Assembly: GCA_048594975.1 (NCBI GenBank)
Contig: JBMDXQ010000058.1
Location: 1-47,229 of the forward strand
Source: JBMDXB01 sp048594975
GTDB lineage: Bacteria > Acidobacteriota > Vicinamibacteria > Vicinamibacterales > 2-12-FULL-66-21
DNA length: 47,229 bases
Reading direction: 5' to 3'
Positions 16,429 to 24,474 of the stretch are shown piece by piece. The first letter of the stretch is position 1. Each line of letters begins with the position of its first letter. A model generated the notes under the pieces. That model was not told the origin of the DNA. It saw nothing but the letters and a program-made list of their open reading frames with translations, and ran no database searches. Made by a program: the position numbers and the translations under genes.

Positions 16429-17433
16429 GTGTTGACCGAAACGCCCGCCGGGCTCGTCTGCGAGGCAGGCGGCTTCTACATCGACCCCTGGCAGCCGGTG
16501 GAACGAGCGCTGATCACGCACGCGCACGGCGATCACGCGCGGCCGGGTTGCGGCGCCTACTTGTGCGCGGCGCCGTCGCTGCCGCTGCTGCGCCGCCGCT
16601 TTGGATCGGAGGCGGTCATCGAATCGGTGCCGTACGGGGAGCCGCTCACGCTCGGCGGCGTGCGAGTCAGCTTCCATCCCGCCGGCCACGTGCTCGGCTC
16701 GGCCCAGATCCGAATCGAAGGGCCCGCCGGTGCCTGGGTCGTCTCCGGTGACTACAAGCGCGCCACCGACCCGACCTGCACGCCCTTCGAGCCGCTCCGC
16801 TGTGACACCTTCGTCACCGAGACCACGTTCGGCCTCCCGATTTATCGCTGGGACCCGGCGCCGTCGGCCGTGCGCGAGATCCTCGAGTGGTGGACACGGA
16901 ACGGGACCGAAGGGCGCACCTCCGTGCTCTTCTGCTACACCATCGGCAAGGCGCAGCGCATCCTGTCGGAGCTGGCGCGCCTGACCGACCGGCGGGTATT
17001 CGTCCACGGGATGATGCTCGGCATGATCGCCGCCTACCGCGACGCCGGCATCGCCATGCTGCCCGTGGAAAGCGTGATCGACGAGCCGGCACGGTCGCGC
17101 GGCCGGCGCTCCTTCGCGGGCGAGCTCGTGCTCGCGCCGCTCCCGGCACGCGGCACGCCGTGGATGCGCCGCCTGGGTGAGCTGTCCGACGCGTTCGCCT
17201 CCGGCCTGATGCGCGTCCGGGGCGTGCGCCGGCAGCGCGCCTTCGACCGCGGTTTCGTCCTGTCCGACCACGCCGACTGGCCGGCGCTGCTCGGCACCGT
17301 GGAGGAAACCGGCGCGCGCCGCGTCCTCGCCACCCACGGGCACGCCGACACCTTCGCGCGCTTCCTCCGCGGCCGCGGCCTGGAGACCGGCGTCATCCGG
17401 ACGGCCTGGGAAGGGGAACCGATTGTGGATTGA
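16429..17433 (+). CDS. ligase-associated DNA exonuclease (metallo-beta-lactamase fold)
   Basis: A 334-residue beta-CASP/metallo-beta-lactamase nuclease of the ligase-associated exonuclease family. Metal-binding residues are THAHGDHARPG (HxHxDH), FHPAGHVLG, SGDYKRATD and SDHADWP. TETTFGLPIYRW is typical of the family. GTG at 16429 is preferred because homologues begin close to LTETPAGLVCEAGGFYIDPW and a -10 box lies just upstream; TTG at 16414 is the only longer option. The ATP-dependent ligase starts 37 bp after its stop, so the two probably share an mRNA and act in one DNA end-processing and sealing pathway. Confidence 0.88.
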   Translation: MLTETPAGLVCEAGGFYIDPWQPVERALITHAHGDHARPGCGAYLCAAPSLPLLRRRFGSEAVIESVPYGEPLTLGGVRVSFHPAGHVLGSAQIRIEGPAGAWVVSGDYKRATDPTCTPFEPLRCDTFVTETTFGLPIYRWDPAPSAVREILEWWTRNGTEGRTSVLFCYTIGKAQRILSELARLTDRRVFVHGMMLGMIAAYRDAGIAMLPVESVIDEPARSRGRRSFAGELVLAPLPARGTPWMRRLGELSDAFASGLMRVRGVRRQRAFDRGFVLSDHADWPALLGTVEETGARRVLATHGHADTFARFLRGRGLETGVIRTAWEGEPIVD

Positions 17434-17468
17434 GATTATGGATGGAGGGTTGTGGATTGTGGATTGAG
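17424..17468. repeat. TGTGGATTG repeats overlapping the exonuclease stop
   Basis: The exonuclease ends GTGGATTGA, and the gap continues GATTATGGATGGAGGG then TTGTGGATTGTGGATTGAGG, ending 2 bp before the ligase ATG. The stop codon therefore lies in a copy of the repeat unit, and the last copy supplies the GAGG ribosome-binding sequence for the ligase. Confidence 0.65.
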
Positions 17469-17470
17469 GC

Positions 17471-19051
17471 ATGAGACGGTTCGCCGCGCTGTATGACGCG
17501 ATCGACCGTACCACTTCGACCAACGCCAAGGTCGCGGCGATGGTGGACTACTTCGCCACGGCGCCGCCCGCCGATGCGGCGTGGGCGGTCTTCTTCCTCA
17601 CCGGCCGGCGGCTGAAGCGGCTTGTCCCCGGGGCCGCGATCTGGGAGTGGACGCTCGCGGCGACGGGGTTGGAGAGCTGGCTGCTCGAGGAGTGTTACGC
17701 GGTGGTCGGCGACGGTGCCGAGGTAGCCGCGCTGGTGCTCGATCAACTGCCGTCCGAGCTCACTGGCGACCTGCCGCTGTCCGAGTGGGTCGAGCAGCGC
17801 CTCCTCCGCCTGCGCCAGATGGATTCCCCGGCCCAGCAGGCGGAGGTCACCGCCTGGTGGCGGACGCTCGACCGGCTGCAGCGTTTCGTGCTGTTGAAGC
17901 TGCTCACGGGCGAGTTGCGCGTCGGCGTGTCGCAGACGCTCGTCGTGCGCGCGCTGGCCCAGTCGGCCGGCCTGCCGCCGACGACCACGGCCGCGCGGCT
18001 GATGGGCGAGTGGACGCCGAGTGCCCAGTGGTTCGCGTCACTGCAGTCGCAGGAGCGCACCGACGACGACCAGTCGCGTCCGTACCCCTTCTACCTGGCC
18101 TCGTCGATCGAGGGCGACGTTGCGGGAGTCGGGGATCCACGCGAGTGGCTGATCGAGTGGAAGTGGGACGGCATCCGCGCGCAGCTGGTGCGCCGCGGCG
18201 CCGTCCACCTCTGGTCGCGCGGCGAGGAGCTCATCACGCACCGCTTCCCCGAGATCGCCACGGCGGCCACCCGCCTCCCCGGCGGCACCGTTCTCGACGG
18301 CGAGGTCCTCGCCTTCCGCGACGACCGGCCGCTGCCGTTCTCAGCGCTGCAGCAGCGCATCGGCCGGCAGAGGCACGTGGCGCAGATGGCGCGCACCGTG
18401 CCGGTCGTCTTCATGACGTTCGACATCCTCGAGGACGACGGCGTCGACGTCCGGGAACGTCCGCTCTCGATCAGGCGCGCGCGGCTCATCGAGCTGCTGG
18501 CCTCGAGCGCCACGCTTCGCGTCTCGCCAGCGGTCACGGCCGAGTCCTGGGAGGAGCTCGGACGGCTGCGCGCCGAATCGCGCGAGCGCGGCGTCGAGGG
18601 TTTCATGCTGAAACGGCTCTCGTCCGGCTACGGCGTCGGTAGGAAGAAGGGCGACTGGTGGAAATGGAAGATCGACCCGTACACGATTGACGCCGTCCTC
18701 GTCTACGCGCAGCCCGGCAGTGGCCGCCGCGCCAGCCTGCTCACCGACTACACCTTCGCCGTGTGGGATCAGGACGCGCTCGTGCCGGTGGCCAAGGCGT
18801 ACTCGGGCCTGTCGAACGAGGAAATCGCGGAGCTCGATCGCTGGATCCGGCGACACACGATCGAGCGCTTCGGACCGGTCCGGCACGTGGAGCCCGTCCA
18901 GGTTTTCGAGCTCGGCTTCGAGGGCATCGCGCGCTCGGGTCGGCACCGCTCCGGCGTGGCAATGCGATTCCCTCGCATGCTGCGCTGGCGCAAGGACAAG
19001 GCCGCGGCCGAGGCCGATACGCTCGAGGCCGTCCGACAGCTGATCCGATGA
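17471..19051 (+). CDS. ATP-dependent DNA ligase
   Basis: A 526-residue ATP-dependent DNA ligase of the bacterial exonuclease-linked (LigB/C-like) type, not a LigD since no polymerase or phosphoesterase domain is present. An N-terminal alpha-helical DNA-binding domain opens with MRRFAALYDAIDRTTSTNAK. The nucleotidyltransferase core has the adenylated Lys231 in EWKWDGIRAQL. Motifs DGEVLAF, VFMTFDILE, EGFMLKRLSSGYGVGRKKGDWWKWK and an OB-fold follow. Homologues usually sit with the upstream exonuclease, an Lhr-type helicase and a metallophosphoesterase; only the exonuclease is here. Chromosome replication presumably relies on an NAD-dependent ligase elsewhere. Confidence 0.94.
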   Translation: MRRFAALYDAIDRTTSTNAKVAAMVDYFATAPPADAAWAVFFLTGRRLKRLVPGAAIWEWTLAATGLESWLLEECYAVVGDGAEVAALVLDQLPSELTGDLPLSEWVEQRLLRLRQMDSPAQQAEVTAWWRTLDRLQRFVLLKLLTGELRVGVSQTLVVRALAQSAGLPPTTTAARLMGEWTPSAQWFASLQSQERTDDDQSRPYPFYLASSIEGDVAGVGDPREWLIEWKWDGIRAQLVRRGAVHLWSRGEELITHRFPEIATAATRLPGGTVLDGEVLAFRDDRPLPFSALQQRIGRQRHVAQMARTVPVVFMTFDILEDDGVDVRERPLSIRRARLIELLASSATLRVSPAVTAESWEELGRLRAESRERGVEGFMLKRLSSGYGVGRKKGDWWKWKIDPYTIDAVLVYAQPGSGRRASLLTDYTFAVWDQDALVPVAKAYSGLSNEEIAELDRWIRRHTIERFGPVRHVEPVQVFELGFEGIARSGRHRSGVAMRFPRMLRWRKDKAAAEADTLEAVRQLIR

Positions 19052-19094
19052 TGGCCAATCGCTTGCACCTTCCGACACCGGAGGTGAACCGATC

Positions 19095-19397
19095 ATGGAC
19101 AAACCGACTGGAAGTTCGAGCATGCTCGACTGGACGACCAAGGACGAGTACTGGCGCAGCAACTACGCGAACCGTCCCTACATAGGATCGAACCGCGACT
19201 ACGGCTACTGGCAGCCGGCGTACCGCTACGGGTACGAATCGGCGCAGCGCTACCGCGGCCGGAGCTGGAACGACGTGGAGAGCGATCTGCGGACCGACTG
19301 GGAGGCGTACCCGCACCGCGGCACCGCACGGAGCACGTGGGAAGACATCAAGGCCGCAGTTCGCGACGGCTGGGATCGCATGGTCGGCAACAAGTAG
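19095..19397 (+). CDS. small Tyr/Trp-rich conserved hypothetical protein
   Basis: A 100-residue soluble protein rich in Tyr, Trp, Arg and Asp, with no signal peptide or membrane segment. CGGAGGTGA 6 nt before ATG 19095 fixes the start. Recognisable blocks are YWQPAYRYGYESAQRYRG and the amphipathic C-terminus TWEDIKAAVRDGWDRMVG. I recall similar hypothetical proteins near stress-response genes in other bacteria, but no function is known to me. It follows the ligase by 43 bp and may be cotranscribed. A compact hairpin ends the unit. Confidence 0.8.
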   Translation: MDKPTGSSSMLDWTTKDEYWRSNYANRPYIGSNRDYGYWQPAYRYGYESAQRYRGRSWNDVESDLRTDWEAYPHRGTARSTWEDIKAAVRDGWDRMVGNK

Positions 19398-19417
19398 CGG
19401 CTCGACACGGACGGCCG

Positions 19418-19439
19418 GGAGCTGGACCGAACCAGCTCC
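19418..19439. terminator. hairpin between convergent genes
   Basis: GGAGCTGG at 19418-19425 and CCAGCTCC at 19432-19439 pair perfectly around a 6-nt loop. It sits in the 51-bp gap between the convergent small hypothetical gene and the DUF2339 gene, a suitable place for a bidirectional terminator. No T-run is present on either strand. Confidence 0.55.
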
Positions 19440-19448
19440 TGGCTCGCC

Positions 19449-21161
19449 TCACACACCCTGCAGTTCGGCGGCGTCACGTCGCGACGCAGACGCGTCGCGA
19501 CGCGCGAGGCGCGGCGTCACGATGAGGGCGACGCCGTAAAACGCGAGCGCCACGAAGAGCGTCGATGGACGGCCCAGCGGGAAGTCCACAAACAGGATCT
19601 TCAGCCCGGTGAGCACGAGCAGCGGATAGGTCAGCCATCCCGCTTCGCGACGCTGCTCGCCACGTCCGATTCGAGCGGCCGCCATCGCGGCGAGCACCAG
19701 CACGACCGTGCGGACGGTGGGCAGGATCGGGATCTCGCCCGCCGGGCGCGTCAGCAGCGCCACGCCGGCAGCGGTCGCAACCCCGACGTACCACCACGCG
19801 AGCATCCAGAAGAGCACGGCACGTGGCACCCGCCCGAGGTACTGCCAGGCATCGGCAGCGGCGCGGTACGGCAGCACGGCCACGACGGTGGCCGCGAGGA
19901 GCGAGACGACGGCGAGCGGCGTCAGCGGCAGCCACTCCGCGGGCGGCCGCGCGATCGCCATGGTCGCACCGGCGAACAGGCCCGACGCGGTCGCCGCGGC
20001 GCTCGCGTAGATCACGGCGTGCAGGACCAGCACCGGCTGCAGCCGCCGCGACGCGACAAGGGCGGCGGCCAGTGCGCACACGACGTACACGACCGACCCG
20101 GCGGCGGCGCCGGCGCTCAGGCCGATGCCGGTAATCGACAGTACGAGCGCCAGAAGCGAGTAGAAGAGCACGTTCTTCTGATGGCGGCGGTGCGCGACGA
20201 AGCTGAACGCGACCACGTACACGGCGGCTCCGAGCGCCAGGCTGGCAGCGGCCACGGGCAGGACGTTCGCCCCGCGCGCATGAATCAAGAACAGCGCGCC
20301 GCCGAAGGCGGAGACCAGCACGCCCACCGACTGGATGACCTCGAACGGCACGACGACGCGGTTACGCACCAGCGTGCGCAGCGCGAAGCTGCCCAGGTAC
20401 CCCACCAGCAGGAACGCCTGCGCCACCAGCGCGGCACGCAGGGCCCCTCCGGCCGCGGCGCGGCCGGTCACGATGACGACCATCAGGTGACCCACGGCGG
20501 CGGGCGGCCAGCGCAGGAGGATCCACTCGCGCGTGTAGCCGAGCCACAGCGTCGCGAGCCCGATGGCGATCACGAGCACGGTGTAGTCGAACCACGCGGC
20601 GGTGGCGATCGCGAGCGTGAACGCCGCGGCGAGCGCCCCGAGCACGACAATCCAGGCCAGGCTCTGCAGCCGGCCGACGGCTGACAGGGTCAAACCGCCG
20701 GCGGTCAGCACCGCGAGGAGGGCGGCGCTCTGCCCCGGCGAGATGACGCCGAAGCGATAGGTGGCTTCCCAGACGAGGGGATACCCGATGAAGGCGGCGG
20801 CAACGCCGTGACTGAAGGCGTCGAGCTGCGCGCCGCGAGTCCCCGCGCGCGACGCGAGCCAGAGCCATGGCGCCCCGTAGGCCAGGCCCAGCCCGACACC
20901 GATCGCCGCCGGCAGCACGCCACCTTCCGTGAGCGCGCGCAGCAGGTACGCGCCGCCGAGGATGACGAGCGTCCGGCCCGCGAGGGCGAGCCAATGCTGG
21001 ACCGAGCCGGCATCGGGCCGCCGGTCGAGGAGGGCCGCGTCGGCAGCCCGCTCCGCCGGACCGGCTGCTCCCTCCAGGCGGGCGAGGCGCGCGCTCAGGC
21101 CGGCGAGCTCCTCGCTCAGCGCGGCAACCGTCGCTTCCAGACGTGCGAGCCGATCGTCCAC
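19449..21161 (-). CDS. DUF2339-like multi-pass membrane protein
   Basis: A 570-residue polytopic membrane protein. The frame is open far upstream, but AGGAGG ending 6 nt before the GTG at 21161 marks the true start. The protein begins with a short coiled coil (VDDRLARLEATVAALSEEL, then LSARLARLEG), followed by a linker and roughly 14-16 hydrophobic helices to the C-terminus, with short charged loops. This layout (coiled coil plus many helices) fits DUF2339 proteins, whose function is unknown. A rhodanese gene lies 208 bp upstream on the same strand. The gap between them shows no hairpin or clear promoter. Confidence 0.8.
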   Translation of the reverse strand: MDDRLARLEATVAALSEELAGLSARLARLEGAAGPAERAADAALLDRRPDAGSVQHWLALAGRTLVILGGAYLLRALTEGGVLPAAIGVGLGLAYGAPWLWLASRAGTRGAQLDAFSHGVAAAFIGYPLVWEATYRFGVISPGQSAALLAVLTAGGLTLSAVGRLQSLAWIVVLGALAAAFTLAIATAAWFDYTVLVIAIGLATLWLGYTREWILLRWPPAAVGHLMVVIVTGRAAAGGALRAALVAQAFLLVGYLGSFALRTLVRNRVVVPFEVIQSVGVLVSAFGGALFLIHARGANVLPVAAASLALGAAVYVVAFSFVAHRRHQKNVLFYSLLALVLSITGIGLSAGAAAGSVVYVVCALAAALVASRRLQPVLVLHAVIYASAAATASGLFAGATMAIARPPAEWLPLTPLAVVSLLAATVVAVLPYRAAADAWQYLGRVPRAVLFWMLAWWYVGVATAAGVALLTRPAGEIPILPTVRTVVLVLAAMAAARIGRGEQRREAGWLTYPLLVLTGLKILFVDFPLGRPSTLFVALAFYGVALIVTPRLARRDASASRRDAAELQGV

Positions 21162-21369
21162 ACGCCCTCCTGGCGCGCGCGTTCCGGAGTGGCGCCGGGA
21201 ATCCGGCGATAATTCAGCGGGAACCCGGCGGGCGCAGGACGCGTGCGCCGGATCCGCCGTGCGTGCGCGGCCCGGATGCAAGTTGCGTGACGCCGCGGAC
21301 AAGGCAGGCGACGACTCTCGAATCGCAACGCCCACCTGACGGATGCGCGGAGGCCAACCCCGCGCACCC

Positions 21370-21687
21370 TCACCCCCGCTCAAGCGGCAGCCCGGCGGCG
21401 CGCCACCGCGCCATGTGGCCGCGCAGCAGCCGCACGTCCTGGAACCCGCGCAGCCGGAGCGCCTCGGCGGCCATGCCCGCGCGCGGGCCGTGGCCGCAGT
21501 AAACGACGACCGCGCTTTCTCGGCTCGTGCGGATACGCCCGGCGCGGAACAGCGCCGACCAGAACGGCAGGTGGATCGCTCCGGGAATATGTCCCGCCAC
21601 GAACTCCGGCGCGGAGCGCACGTCGACAATGGCCGGTGCAGTCCCCGCCCGCATCGACGACAGCAGGTCTTCAGGTGTGATGTTCAT
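21370..21687 (-). CDS. single-domain rhodanese
   Basis: A 105-residue cytoplasmic sulfurtransferase-type domain starting MNITPEDLLSSMRAG. VDVRSAPEFVAGHIPGAIHLP is the classic first half; the active loop is CGHGPRA with catalytic Cys64 (VVVYCGHGPRAGMAA). ATG 21687 is favoured because upstream sequence in frame is arginine-rich and non-conserved. Single-domain rhodaneses move sulfane sulfur from thiosulfate or persulfides; the acceptor is not indicated by context. Confidence 0.88.
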   Translation of the reverse strand: MNITPEDLLSSMRAGTAPAIVDVRSAPEFVAGHIPGAIHLPFWSALFRAGRIRTSRESAVVVYCGHGPRAGMAAEALRLRGFQDVRLLRGHMARWRAAGLPLERG

Positions 21688-21743
21688 CGACCTCGCAGTA
21701 CTCCGAGCAGGAGCGCCGCGCGCCGAGAGTAAGACACTCTGCC

Positions 21744-22119
21744 ATGACGTGAGCCGTCGGTGCGCGGGCACTCGTTGCGGTCCTTGTCGCCGCCGCTGCA
21801 CCGGGCTCCGCGCAACGAGCGGCGCAGTTCAACGTGTACGAGGCCTCGATCGCGCAGCTCCACGCCGCATTCAAATCAGCGCGCACGACGTCATAGACCC
21901 GCTGGCGCTCCCGGAGGCGTCGGCAGTAGACGAGCGCTTCAGGAAGGCGGCTTCGCCGGCCCTCTCCATTGCGTGCCGGCGATCGGCTTCCCCGCCAACA
22001 ACGTGCCGATGGGCGACACACGCCGCGTGCTCCCGGCCGGCATCACCTTCTTCGGCCGCCTCTGGGACGAAGCGAGGCTGCTCTGCCGGCCGCCTCCGAC
22101 CACCCCAGCGCTGAGGTAG
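21744..22119 (+). pseudogene. amidase-signature enzyme remnant
   Basis: Pieces of an exported amidase survive in three different frames. Frame one (to a TAG at 21894) gives a signal-like ALVAVLVAAAAPGSAQ followed by FNVYEASIAQLHAAFKSAR, the usual amidase opening. Frame two gives DPLALPEASAVDERFRK, matching the segment that follows. Frame three gives GPLHCVP joined directly to AIGFPANNVPMG and LPAGITFFGRLWDEARLL, typical of the extreme C-terminus. The Ser-cis-Ser-Lys core is absent. Its ATG (21744) is followed almost at once by TGA. So it is an internally deleted, multiply frameshifted relic of what is normally a gene of about 500 codons. Confidence 0.75.
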
Positions 22120-22209
22120 CCACCTGCCGGCCGCCGCCGCCACGCGCCCGTTCCCCGGAGACGAACCTCCGTTCGCCGAACGCTGCGTGCTTCGACGCCT
22201 CCGCTCTCG

Positions 22210-22215
22210 TATCGT
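22210..22215 (+). promoter_or_regulatory. -10 box TATCGT, leaderless candidate
   Basis: TATCGT ends 8 nt before the ATG at 22224, which lacks a Shine-Dalgarno sequence. The hexamer is identical to that upstream of the exonuclease gene. Confidence 0.4.
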
Positions 22216-22223
22216 GCTTACGT

Positions 22224-22436
22224 ATGACGATTGCGGGAGCGAGGCGGTGCGCGCTCGGCATCTGCGCGGCGGCAGGGGTCGCCGCCGCGATCACGTCGGC
22301 CGCGCTCATTTCGGCGGTGGTAACCCGGCCGGAGCAGCTCGCGACCGCGCTGGACAGCGACGGCTTGCAGGCCGTGCTCGGCCTGATCACCGAGCGTCTC
22401 GCAGCGGCCGTCCGCGAGATCGCGCGCTACCTGTAA
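22224..22436 (+). CDS. small single-span membrane protein
   Basis: A 70-residue hypothetical protein: MTIAGARRC, then one hydrophobic helix (ALGICAAAGVAAAITSAALI), then an amphipathic tail (ATALDSDGLQAVLGLITERLAAAVREIARYL). The leaderless-type -10 box supports this start. I recognise no family. It sits between the amidase relic and a polytopic membrane protein, and could be cotranscribed with the latter. Coding status rests on composition and the promoter, so confidence is moderate. Confidence 0.55.
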   Translation: MTIAGARRCALGICAAAGVAAAITSAALISAVVTRPEQLATALDSDGLQAVLGLITERLAAAVREIARYL

Positions 22437-22474
22437 TCGCCGGCCCGATCCGCCATGGTAGCCTACGTAACGGG

Positions 22475-22921
22475 ATGGGGGGCGCCGACCGGGCATTGAC
22501 GGCCATTCGCCGACTGCTGCTGGTGGCGTTCATCGGAGGAACGGCGGGCACCGCTGCCGAACTGCTGCTGATCGGGCATGTTGAGGATCCCTGGCAGCTG
22601 GTGCCGGTCTTCCTGCTCTCGCTCGGCGCCCTCACCGCCCTCGCCCACTCGCTGCGGCCCGGGCTTCTCACCGTCCGCCTGCTGCAAGGGCTGATGATCC
22701 TTTACATCGCCAGCGCCGGCATCGGCATGGCGCTGCACTACAAGGGCAACACGGAGTTCGCGCTCGAGAGCCAGCCATCGCTCGCGGGCGCGGAGCTCGT
22801 GCAGGAGACGATGACCGGGGCGTTTCCTGTGCTCGCACCCGGCACCATGGCGCTGCTGGGCGTGGTGGGCCTCGCGCTCACGCACCGGCACCCGGTGTTG
22901 AACCGACCGGAGGAGGGGTGA
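22475..22921 (+). CDS. four-helix membrane protein of unknown function
   Basis: A 148-residue integral membrane protein with four hydrophobic segments (about 15-35, 45-62, 68-88 and 122-140). Between the last two is a soluble loop (HYKGNTEFALESQPSLAGAELVQETMTG). I have seen this style of protein as a small conserved bacterial membrane protein but cannot name a function. Its stop codon overlaps the ATG of the helix-hairpin-helix gene by one base (GTGATG), and its 3' end supplies that gene's GGAGGAGGGG ribosome-binding site. The pair is therefore translationally coupled. Confidence 0.75.
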   Translation: MGGADRALTAIRRLLLVAFIGGTAGTAAELLLIGHVEDPWQLVPVFLLSLGALTALAHSLRPGLLTVRLLQGLMILYIASAGIGMALHYKGNTEFALESQPSLAGAELVQETMTGAFPVLAPGTMALLGVVGLALTHRHPVLNRPEEG

Positions 22922-23556
22922 TGACCACCTGGAGACCGTTGACCGTAGCCGCCGTGGCAGCCCTGCTGGCTGCGCCGGCCGCGGCGCAGATCGGGAAGCC
23001 CGTCACGATCGTCGACGCGAATATTGCCGCCGAGAAGGAGCTCGCAGCGCTGCCGCACATGTCCGGTGAACTGGCCAAATCGGTCGTCGCCGCGCGCCCG
23101 TTCGCGACGGTCATGGATCTGCACGCGCTGCTCGGCAAGTCGCTGAAGAAGGAACAGCTCACGGAGCTGTATCGCCGGCTGTTCGTGCACGTCAACCTGA
23201 ACACGGCGACGCGCGACGAGATTCTCCTCATCCCGGGCGTCGGCGACCGCATGCTGCACGAGTTCGAGGAATACCGGCCCTATCCCTCGCTCGCGAAGTT
23301 CCACCGCGAGATCGACAAGTACGTAGACGACGAGGAGCTGGCGCGGCTCGAGCAGTACGTCTTCGTACCGATCGACCTGAACGCCGCGAGCGATGCCGAC
23401 ATCCTCACCATCCCGGGCGTCGGCCAGCGCATGCTGCGCGAGTTCAAGGAGTACCGTCCCTACAAGAGCATCGAGCAGTTCCGCCGCGAGATCGGCAAGT
23501 ACGTGGACAAGCGAGAGGTCGCGCGGCTGGAACGCTACGTCACCATCAAGCAGTAG
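22921..23556 (+). CDS. exported triple helix-hairpin-helix (ComEA-like) protein
   Basis: A 211-residue exported protein. A signal peptide (VAAVAALLAAPAAA, cleavage near AQI) precedes three tandem units of about 60-65 residues, each beginning with a beta/turn (TIVDANIAAEKEL, HVNLNTATRDEI, PIDLNAASDADI) and the helix-hairpin-helix core (LIPGVGDRML, TIPGVGQRML). Units two and three are very alike and share Y-RPY and REI-KYVD. The first lacks the GVG turn (LPHMSGELAK). ComEA uses one such module to bind incoming DNA in the periplasm; three modules suggest DNA or protein binding outside the cytoplasm, but competence genes are not nearby. Confidence 0.85.
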   Translation: MTTWRPLTVAAVAALLAAPAAAQIGKPVTIVDANIAAEKELAALPHMSGELAKSVVAARPFATVMDLHALLGKSLKKEQLTELYRRLFVHVNLNTATRDEILLIPGVGDRMLHEFEEYRPYPSLAKFHREIDKYVDDEELARLEQYVFVPIDLNAASDADILTIPGVGQRMLREFKEYRPYKSIEQFRREIGKYVDKREVARLERYVTIKQ

Positions 23557-23600
23557 CGCCAGACGCGGGACCGATCGGCGCGCCGCGCCGGGGTACGACG

Positions 23601-24275
23601 CTACGCGGAAGGAAACACCGGATTGCGCCGCCAGGCTTCGTCGAGCAGCAGCTGTACTTCGGCGTCGGTGGTCTGATCGAACACGCGATACCAGAGCCCG
23701 ACCGCCCTGAACGGCTCGGGCGTCGACAGGCAGACGACATCGTCGGCTTCGTCCTGCAGCTGCAGGCAGGCATCGGGTGCGGCGACCGGCACCGCGACCG
23801 TCACCCGCGCCGGCCGCTGCTGGCGCACCGCCTGGACGGCGGCGCGCATCGTCGCTCCCGTCGCGAGGCCGTCATCCACGAGCACGACCGACTGGCCGGC
23901 GAGCGGCGGCAGTGGATGTGCGCCGTTGTAAAGGCGCTCGCGCCGCTGCAGCTCGTGAGTCTCCTCGCCCACGATCTGCGTGATGTCGCTCTCGGGGATC
24001 CCGAGCTGCCGGATGAGCTCGTGGTTCAGGGTGCGCACGCCGCCTGAGGCGATGGCGCCCATTGCCAGTTCGCGGTGTCCCGGAACGCCGAGCTTGCGGA
24101 CGACAAACACTGCGAGCGTGGCGTCGAGGGCCATCGCTACCTCGAACGCAACCGGCACTCCCCCGCGCGGCAGCGCGAGCACGACGGCGTCGCGCCGGTT
24201 GAACCCCGGCCGCGAACCAAGCGCGGCGGCGAGCTCGCGACCGGCATGGCGCCGGTCAGCGAACACACGGTCCAT
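23601..24275 (-). CDS. phosphoribosyltransferase-fold protein
   Basis: A 224-residue type I phosphoribosyltransferase-fold protein. The PRPP loop is VVLVDDGLATGATM (130-143); LALPRGGVPVAFEVA and VVRKLGVPGHRELAMGAI are typical of a stress-associated group with no proven substrate. ATG 24275 is chosen because conserved similarity starts at MDRVFADRRHAGRELAAAL. In many bacteria this domain is fused to, or next to, a dienelactone-hydrolase-like protein. Here that partner is the divergent gene at 24475. The 199-bp shared gap shows no clear promoter or repeat. Confidence 0.87.
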   Translation of the reverse strand: MDRVFADRRHAGRELAAALGSRPGFNRRDAVVLALPRGGVPVAFEVAMALDATLAVFVVRKLGVPGHRELAMGAIASGGVRTLNHELIRQLGIPESDITQIVGEETHELQRRERLYNGAHPLPPLAGQSVVLVDDGLATGATMRAAVQAVRQQRPARVTVAVPVAAPDACLQLQDEADDVVCLSTPEPFRAVGLWYRVFDQTTDAEVQLLLDEAWRRNPVFPSA

Positions 24276-24474
24276 ATCGGTTCCGCTAGCAAAGCGGGTG
24301 CCCCGGCACACGCGTTGGATCTGGCTGCCGGCGAGCGACGGGTCCCGGTTGTAGAGGCTGCGATGCGCGCCGGCGATGGGTTGGGACGCGCCAGCGAGGA
24401 GACGCCGTCCACGCGCGCATGCTCGAACACACTCGAACGCCGGATGAGATTCATCCGAAGGGAATGCCACCACC

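Noticed and set aside
17471..19051. Ligase considered as a LigD of the NHEJ system
   Set aside because: No primase-polymerase or 3'-phosphoesterase domain is present and no ku gene is nearby; the exonuclease neighbour points to the other ligase group.
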